This document shows positions 58,601 to 64,000 of a stretch of DNA of 64,000 nucleotides, in pieces; the first letter of the stretch is position 1, and every line of letters begins with the position of its first letter. The notes under the pieces are model-generated. The model was given only the letters and a program-made list of their open reading frames with translations. It had not been told where the DNA came from and ran no database searches. A program made the position numbers and the translations under genes. Source of the DNA: Silene latifolia (Eukaryota > Streptophyta > Magnoliopsida > Caryophyllales > Caryophyllaceae); NCBI RefSeq assembly GCF_048544455.1, contig NC_133537.1, positions 18,351,541-18,415,540 on the forward strand, in the 5' to 3' direction.

Positions 58601-61251
58601 CTTTTGAAATTATTTTACGACCCGTTAATCGCGAAACATATTTGGTCTTTATGTCCCATAACATTACTCGTGTCTCATATCTTTTGATGTACACATTCAA
58701 AAGTCATAAACAAAGTTGAATTTATTTTTTAGTTTCAAGGTATTCAATATTTGACTGGTAGAAATTGGTACAAAATCAATTTAAAAATCAATTTGAGGTT
58801 CATTTTTGTTAACATGGTGGGCTCATTTCATAGCTAATATTAGTCGTGTATGAGTTAGTAGATATAAATTTGATGATCATTGTGGGCCAGTTGATTAGTG
58901 GGCTAATGAATTTTGCTAAAATTGTGCTTAGTATGAGGTGAGTATTTAGGCGGGAAATTAAAAAAGATATTTATGGTTTGTGTTTTATTATTTATATGAA
59001 ATAAGAAATTGATCACTTTTATCAATGTAAGTAGAATATAGACTGGTAAAAGTGACCAATTTATAAGAAATAGTGAACATTATGTGTAAAAATAATTGTT
59101 TTTTTTAAGTAGTCACTGTTAGTAACAAAATAGTGGTAACTTTTAATATCAAAAGCTAAATTTTTACCATAAAATGGTCATTTTTTTGTAGTATCGCCAT
59201 ATTAGGGTCTCATATCATAGTATAATTTGTGATTGAGAATTAGGCCATTGAAACTCTAGAGTGTAAACTCTAGAATTAGGCCATTCATGTTCGTTAACGT
59301 TAAATATACATCCAATCAAAACTCTTTAATACATACCCTTTAATCCTTTATTAATGTTTAAACAATGTCAACCTACTCATAATCAAATTTCATTCGTATA
59401 AATTGCATTAACTAATAAATTTTTTTGAGGAAAATCGGAGATAGTCTCTAAAGAAGTTATTGATATAACATTGTAATCATTTATCGTTTTCATGACCATT
59501 ATATAAATATATTGTTAATCATGACTTGAAATGACTCTTTAACTTTGTATATATATTCTTATAATAAGTGTACCCATTTTATTTTTAATCATGTATTCAT
59601 CTGTTTTATTGCCCATGGTATTATTTTGTATTATAATTATAAAATAAGCTCATAATAAATTTATTATGAGACATTCTCTAAAGACATTTACCCAATGCTT
59701 CTCAATTTCAATTTGTTAGTTGTTAGATTATTCAACTTACTCGTGCAAGGAAAGGGGAGATGCTATAATAACATGATAATCGAAGATCGGCAACAAAACA
59801 TTAAGTTCATAGTAACAAAAAATTAATCAAGATACTATGTCAATTGTTATTGTTTTATTAATTAGTATAGATAGTTAGATTGAAGGTTATGAACACTTCA
59901 ATATGATTGACCATTTTAACAAATGGCTATTCACCCCGGTTTAAAAACATAAAAGGAATGATTTTGAGACTAACAATTATCTAAATTGCATGATTAAACA
60001 ATATTGTTTAATCGAGTAAAAACATGATGCTTAAAAAATTTAAATTCATGCCATCAAACAATTATATATACTATATAAGATATGAAAATTATTTAAAAAA
60101 ACCACAAAATTCTAAAACTAATTATGATATTATGGAGACCTTAAAATATAGAGAAGTTAGTAAAACAATAATAAAATATGGTGGTATAAATTTTATGTTA
60201 ACAACATAAAATAAATTTTATATATTGGGCTATTTAGTTAGCGGACCTATTTTTAAAGAATCCTAAAATCTATGTTAAATGTGGAGTGAAGTTTTGGAGG
60301 GGATAAAAATATGGTATGGTTGTTGTTTTATTATTTTATATAGATATAGATTATGACTGTTAGATCGTCCTAACATGAAATTTCAATCAACGATAAAGAG
60401 TGTACCATTGTAGCTCCATTTCTCATGGAAAAACAAATGGAGAGAATCTTAATTAATTTTCTGCGGGGATTTTAGATTCGTATCACACCTAGATTCATCA
60501 AGAGGCTCCCTCGTCTTAGATTGGTAACGGAAACTAAAATTGAAATGGATATTGAGATGAGGCCTAAAAACGTAAATTTTAACAGATTTAGAATCACATT
60601 TTCATTGCAAAGACGAAAAAGTATCTAAGGAAACCCTCCAAGTTCGAAAAAACTTCTATTAGCTAATACGTAGCTAACGTAGCCCCTAGAACGACACAAC
60701 CCAACACGAAATTATAAGCTGGACAATCCAGCAGGAAATAATTAATGGATTTGGGTCACAATTTATTTGTTACATCAACTCGTTTATAATATCAAGTGAG
60801 CTGAGCCAACTTCGCCCTGTTGGCCAATGAAAAATTCGAAAGTTTTACTCCCAATTTCCAACTTTTCTTAAAAGTTATACATTATGCCATCATTAGTTCG
60901 CCCCGCTAAAATTTTTTGCCCCTCAACCGTAAATCCTGGCTTCCCCACTAGGTGGGTGTTATATTTCTGATAACACGACTTATACACGAATAAGTTACTC
61001 CATATCAGGTTATTAGCTTCTTGTCACTATTAATACGGAGTACTATATAAGTCGATATGAGCGTCTTACATAATATTCCGTGTTTAGAAAAATGCAAAAA
61101 AGCGGGAAAATTACCCGGAACCATAAATCTTTTGGCGAGCCCAACCAGTCCAAGATTCATCTTCATTAGCGTTGGCAACCTTAGCGACCACCAACGCTAC
61201 CACGACGACCAACAACAACCACCTCATCAAACCCGCTCTTTTGCTACCCAT
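55636..61251 (-). CDS. Secretory LEA protein (LEA_4/D-29-like) with amplified exon
   Basis: Ten exons join in one frame to 497 aa: 61,251-61,115, 57,809-57,748, 57,662-57,543, 57,457-57,338, 57,252-57,133, 57,047-56,928, 56,841-56,722, 56,635-56,516, 56,395-56,309 and 56,123-55,636. All donors are GT, all acceptors AG, and phases agree throughout. Exon 1 encodes a signal peptide (MGSKRAGLMRWLLLVVVVAL, then an Ala/Val stretch) and ESWTGWARQKI, similar to D-29-type LEA proteins. Exons 3-8 each encode one 40-aa repeat (EASNYVSDKAKGAKDSASET...). The last exon holds further degenerate DKAKGAKDSASKTM repeats. LEA_4 proteins are Lys/Ala-rich, disordered when hydrated and helical when dry, and protect membranes and proteins. 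An ABRE lies upstream, and a Helitron fills most of intron 1. Whether the whole exon chain is used needs transcript data. Confidence 0.85.
56516..57747 (-). repeat. six tandem exon-intron units in the LEA gene
   Basis: A 205-206 bp unit (120-bp exon plus 85-86 bp intron) is repeated six times, with exon left borders at 56,516, 56,722, 56,928, 57,133, 57,338 and 57,543. Introns share AATTCGAGGA, AGAAGAATAGCCAATG-type and TAATAGATTG words, so the whole unit duplicated, not only the exon. Because all introns have the same phase, gain or loss of a unit keeps the frame. Confidence 0.93.
57974..60350 (-). mobile_element. non-autonomous Helitron in LEA intron 1
   Basis: Read on the minus strand, the 5' end is TCTATATCTATATAAAATAA and the 3' end is the hairpin CCCGTGCAACTTTGCACGGG plus TCATAAACTAG. 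The flanks are A on one side and T on the other, with no target duplication, as expected for Helitrons. It is 2,377 bp, AT-rich, with no Rep/helicase ORF. It lies wholly within the first intron of the LEA gene. Confidence 0.8.
60351..61114 (-). other. rest of LEA intron 1
   Basis: Unremarkable AT-rich intron sequence between the Helitron and the exon 1 donor (G|GTAATT at 61,114). I see no further gene. Confidence 0.5.
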
Positions 61252-61439
61252 GTTTACCTTTTTTTTTATATTTACTTTGTTAGAAATTACACAAGAAAAC
61301 TTGTCTGCGTATTGCAAATGTGTGAAAATTCAGTGTGCTTTAAAAATACATGGAGATAAAGAAAGCAAGGGAGCAGAGAAATCAACTCCATGATAATCGT
61401 TTCCCAAATTAGTATATGCTATGTGGTATCTACTCATTT

Positions 61440-61470
61440 GGCCACGTTGGTCTGTAGGTGCCACGTGTCA
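61440..61470 (-). promoter_or_regulatory. ABRE/G-box pair upstream of the LEA gene
   Basis: GCCACGTGTCA (61,460-61,470) is a perfect ABRE with a G-box core. GGCCACGTTGG (61,440-61,450) gives a second ACGT core 20 bp away. They lie about 190-220 bp upstream of the LEA start codon, the usual place in ABA-responsive LEA promoters, where bZIP factors of the ABF/AREB type bind. Confidence 0.65.
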
Positions 61471-61951
61471 CAGTTTCTTACCCATGATAATATTTTTAGT
61501 TTTTATTTTGCCATTTTTACTGCCTCCATGATTTCTAAGTTGTTAATTTAATTTAATTATTAGTTTCTCCAAATTTAACGGTGAAAATTAGTGTTCTATT
61601 TTCATGCCATTGGGTGTAAAGGGTAATATGTTTAGAACGAACAAAAATACGCATAAGAATTATTAAAAGTAATTAGGAAAAAAAATCTGATTAACGATCA
61701 ATTGATATGTTGTAGACGATAATATAATGTATAATAATCACATAATAAAATAATTGATTGTATGCCTCATTATAACTATGTATAAGTGACAACAATACAT
61801 AAAGCGCATACGTTAATATTTTTAAAATAACTAGAAAAGATAAACAAACAATTAAGACGAGAAAGTATAACAAAATTATTGGACACTATACTCTATAGTA
61901 CTATTCACTATACACCGATGTTAGACATATTGTGAGCCAACAACTGTCAAA
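61471..61951. other. upstream LEA flank, AT-rich
   Basis: No gene or element end is supported. The minus-strand frame at 61,691-61,873 is hydrophobic low complexity without known resemblance. Confidence 0.45.
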
Positions 61952-62093
61952 ACACAAATTCTCATTTGTTACGGACAAAATTCGTTACAAGCTTGTGACG
62001 TGAGACAAAGAGACAAGTGAGAGGACAAGTGGAAGAGGGTTCTGACTTGTAAGAATCTAAGAGATCACAAGCTTGTAACCGTCACAAGCAAAA
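61952..62093. mobile_element. MITE-like foldback, ACAAATTCTCATTTGT type
   Basis: A left arm with ACAAATTCTCATTTGTTACG and TTACAAGCTTGTGACG faces a right arm ATCACAAGCTTGTAACCGTC followed by CACAAGCAAAATGGAGTA. The arms pair imperfectly over about 35 bp. Related elements lie at 4963, 17,515 and 18,905. Confidence 0.5.
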
Positions 62094-62475
62094 TGGAGTA
62101 TTGTTATCAAAACACGAATCATGGAGTGCATTATTACAATAGTGCCTATTGAACTAGACAAAAGGATGTTGATATGAGCCAATGGTGGTAAATTGCTGCC
62201 GTTACACAATTAGATACAGAGTAACACATAATTTAGTACGATTCTTAATTTTCAAATCTTCAAAACTAAAACAACACCACACAAATCAAATCACAAGGTG
62301 GAAATTCAAGTGAAAGTACGTATAACATCTCATTTGATTCCTTTATTCTTCTTTTTCTTGTAATTGAATTTTTGTGTTATACTACACTTGTGATCTAAGA
62401 TGAGCTCCTGAACGCATTAGGATTTAGTTGAGTCAATGGTGGATGCAGCGTGTTTGGATTGAGGATATTGAAGAG

Positions 62476-62918
62476 CAGGGCCGTCCCTGTAGTTTTGAGG
62501 GTTCTGTGCGAAATCTTAAAGTGAGGCCCCGGTACCATTTTTATTACTCGTAAAAGAATAATTAGAAAAACGTATATTAACTATTTTAAGTAATATTTAT
62601 AAGGCTAGTTTATGTCTCAATTCTAAAAGAAATGTAGTACATAAATAAATTGTCTTTTCAATTCTTCAACAACAAGTAAATGTCACAATGGTTAGTTGCA
62701 TAATAAAGAAGCAATGCAACCTGGGTTCGATTCCCATTAACCTTATTTTGTTGAAAATTGAACAACCCCATTGTGTAAAAATTTAACAAAATTAAACATG
62801 ATGCAAGGTTCGAACCCAAGACCATTTGACAAGTTATACCATAACTCTTACCACTAAGTCAAGCTGATAATTATGCTAAAACCCACGCTAAATTAAATTA
62901 TCAACTGGGCCGACCCTT
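62476..62918. mobile_element. hAT-like non-autonomous element with tRNA-like segments
   Basis: The end CAGGGCCGTCCCTG faces (reverse complement) AAGGGTCGGCCCAG. The 8-bp flanks TTGAAGAG (62,468-62,475) and TTGGAGAG (62,919-62,926) match at 7 of 8 positions, as a hAT duplication would. Inside are two tRNA-like pieces facing each other. The plus strand (about 62,680-62,745) has TGGGTTCGATTCCCA, and the minus strand (about 62,805-62,875) has TTAGTGGTAAGAG and GGGTTCGAACC, pol III box A and B words. They may be SINE remnants. Confidence 0.5.
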
Positions 62919-62960
62919 TTGGAGAGAAAAGAAAGGGAAGAAGAGTGGAGATTAAAATTC

Positions 62961-63319
62961 CTTGTTTGGATACTAGATTATGGTGGAAAATAGACATGGT
63001 AAAATTGACCTGACACTCTAACTGAAGACCGGAACTTGACTGAACCCGAATTGACCCGATCCAGTATAACCTGACCCAAACTTTTATTGTTGCAGACTGA
63101 TTATTATCCACAAATAACTTGATAATAGTTAACCCCAAAATGACCCATCCCGACCCGGACTCCGCATACCCGAAATGACCTGACCCGATTGACCCGCTTG
63201 CCAGGTCTAGTGGACGGAAGTGGAGGGGAAGGGATTTAGATCCATTTTCCCTTCTGAAAGGCAAACCAAAACCTCTTTACAATAGGAAAAATTTGGAGGG
63301 AATTGTATCCAAACATCAA
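62961..63319. mobile_element. MITE-like element hosting another MITE
   Basis: CTTGTTTGGATAC on the left and GTATCCAAACATC on the right form short inverted repeats around the hAT-type MITE at 62,991-63,209. The ends are approximate. Confidence 0.4.
62991..63209. mobile_element. hAT-type MITE rich in GACCTGACCCG words
   Basis: The ends TAGACATGGTAAAATTGACC and (reverse complement) TAGACCTGGCAAGCGGGTC are inverted repeats. The flanks GTGGAAAA and GTGGACGG share GTGGA, a partly decayed 8-bp duplication. Subterminal CCCGACCCG words resemble those of the hAT element at 28,848. It is 219 bp and non-coding. Confidence 0.6.
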
Positions 63320-63613
63320 CTACCCATATCACTTATTCCACATCTATGTCTCATCTTGTACCCCACCATCTTAATCTCATGACACATCATCATACTTCAA
63401 TTAATAAAAATAGTGATGATTTATATTAAAGTAATGATGTATCATAAGGAAAAGTAATGAGACATTAGATGAGACACAAAATGGGATAGAGAATTTGCAC
63501 TGCATTTCACCTCCCCCCTCTTTTCCTTCTCTTTTTTTTTTCCCATCTCATCCAATTTCCTCAACTTTTGCGATCAAGACACATCCTTAACTAGAAAATT
63601 AATATTGTTTGTG
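63320..63613. other. intergenic, nothing recognised
   Basis: Contains partly palindromic words (AATGATGTATCATAAG, TGAGACATTAGATGAGACAC against ATGTCTCATCTTGTAC), perhaps a decayed foldback. No gene is seen. Confidence 0.4.
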
Positions 63614-63801
63614 TGTTGTGAAATAAAGAGAGAAGAGAATTGTAAAGAGAAATTAAAGAGAATATAAGAGAGACAAAACTGTATTCTTATTCTATTATGA
63701 AGGGTATATATATACAATACAAAAGGTAGAGTTTCCATAAAGATAATATATTCTATAATCCTATAAGATGGACATCCATATAATAATAATATTTCATAAC
63801 A
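63614..63801 (-). mobile_element. 3' LTR of a minus-strand Ty1/copia-like element (188 bp)
   Basis: On the minus strand the LTR starts TGTTATGAAATATTATTAT and ends TATTTCACAACA, with a TATATATA tract inside. A G-run polypurine tract (C run at 63,802-63,814) lies immediately outside it. The 5' part of the element is beyond the window, so a TRIM with a similarly short LTR cannot be excluded. Confidence 0.7.
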
Positions 63802-64000
63802 CCCCCCCCCCCCCTTGGATGTCCATTACTGAAGAACATGTCTCGTTAAAAACCTTACTAGAAAAACCCCACGGGAAAAACGCTAGAAAGGAAAAGAGTA
63901 CAATAATTTTCAAACACGCATAATAATAGCTGCCTCGTTAAAACTTTTCCATGGAAAACCCAGTGGGACAAAACCACGAATAAGGAAAAAGAGTACAGCG
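63802..64000 (-). mobile_element. interior of the copia-like element, cut by the window edge
   Basis: The minus strand reads TGTACTCTTTTTCCTTATTC, then TGTCCCACTGGGTTTTCC and AACGAGGCAGC, then a second TACTCTTTTCC...CCCGTGGGGTTTTTC...AACGAGACATG block before the polypurine tract. These tandem-like blocks are typical of the 3' untranslated part of Ty1/copia retrotransposons. No coding sequence falls inside the window. Confidence 0.7.

Noticed and set aside
62893-63264. 123-codon minus-strand frame
   Set aside because: It runs across the end of one hAT-like element and an entire hAT-type MITE with GACCCG repeats, so the frame is fortuitous.

Overview
This is a nuclear window from a flowering plant. 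Spliced plant genes sit in a sea of transposable elements, with polypurine and primer-binding signals of plant LTR retrotransposons, Cassandra and TRIM miniature elements, Stowaway-like elements with CTCCCTCC ends, Helitron tails ending CTAG, and a plant LINE with an RNase H domain. The recurrent ACGGAGTA and ACTCGATCGAGT words and the overall repeat flavour suggest a member of Caryophyllales, perhaps Caryophyllaceae. That placement is inference, not proof.

Bases 1-16,815 hold a chain of five terminal-inverted-repeat-like elements of two families, here called B and E, in the order B0(-), B1(+), E1(+), B2(+), E2(-). Each junction is a (TA)n or (TC)n(TA)n microsatellite. B elements carry arrays of a short GTGTAA-type repeat, and B1 and B2 also carry a G-rich GGTGG core. 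E elements carry about 121-bp higher-order arrays built from a 21-bp word. B0 contains the only recognisable coding remnant here, a FAR1 DNA-binding domain. E1 contains two tRNA-like sequences.

Bases 16,816-35,900 are nested retroelements and MITEs. They include a PIF/Harbinger-type element (18,182-18,841) and a complete 10.5-kb non-coding LTR retrotransposon of the LARD type (19,698-30,196) with a 5-bp target duplication. A 687-bp hAT-type element lies in its 3' LTR. Next come a complete Cassandra element (minus strand, 30,720-31,652), a complete TRIM (31,723-32,286), a gypsy-type LTR (33,531 to about 34,915) and a Stowaway-type MITE (35,638-35,895).

The genic half holds three genes. A tubby-like F-box protein gene (40,817-42,615 +) has four coding exons giving 412 aa, one intron with a GC donor, and a likely leader exon upstream. 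A RADIALIS-like single-MYB/SANT gene (48,338-48,559 +) encodes 73 aa. A LEA gene (55,636-61,251 -) has ten exons giving 497 aa, a signal peptide and six tandem copies of a 120-bp exon. A Helitron sits in its first intron and an ABRE/G-box lies upstream. A 5'-truncated LINE with an 11-bp target duplication (51,720-55,049) lies between the last two genes.

The right edge carries two hAT-type elements, one of them inside another MITE, and the 3' LTR of a minus-strand Ty1/copia-like element that runs out of the window. The three host genes are functionally unrelated; nothing suggests they act together.
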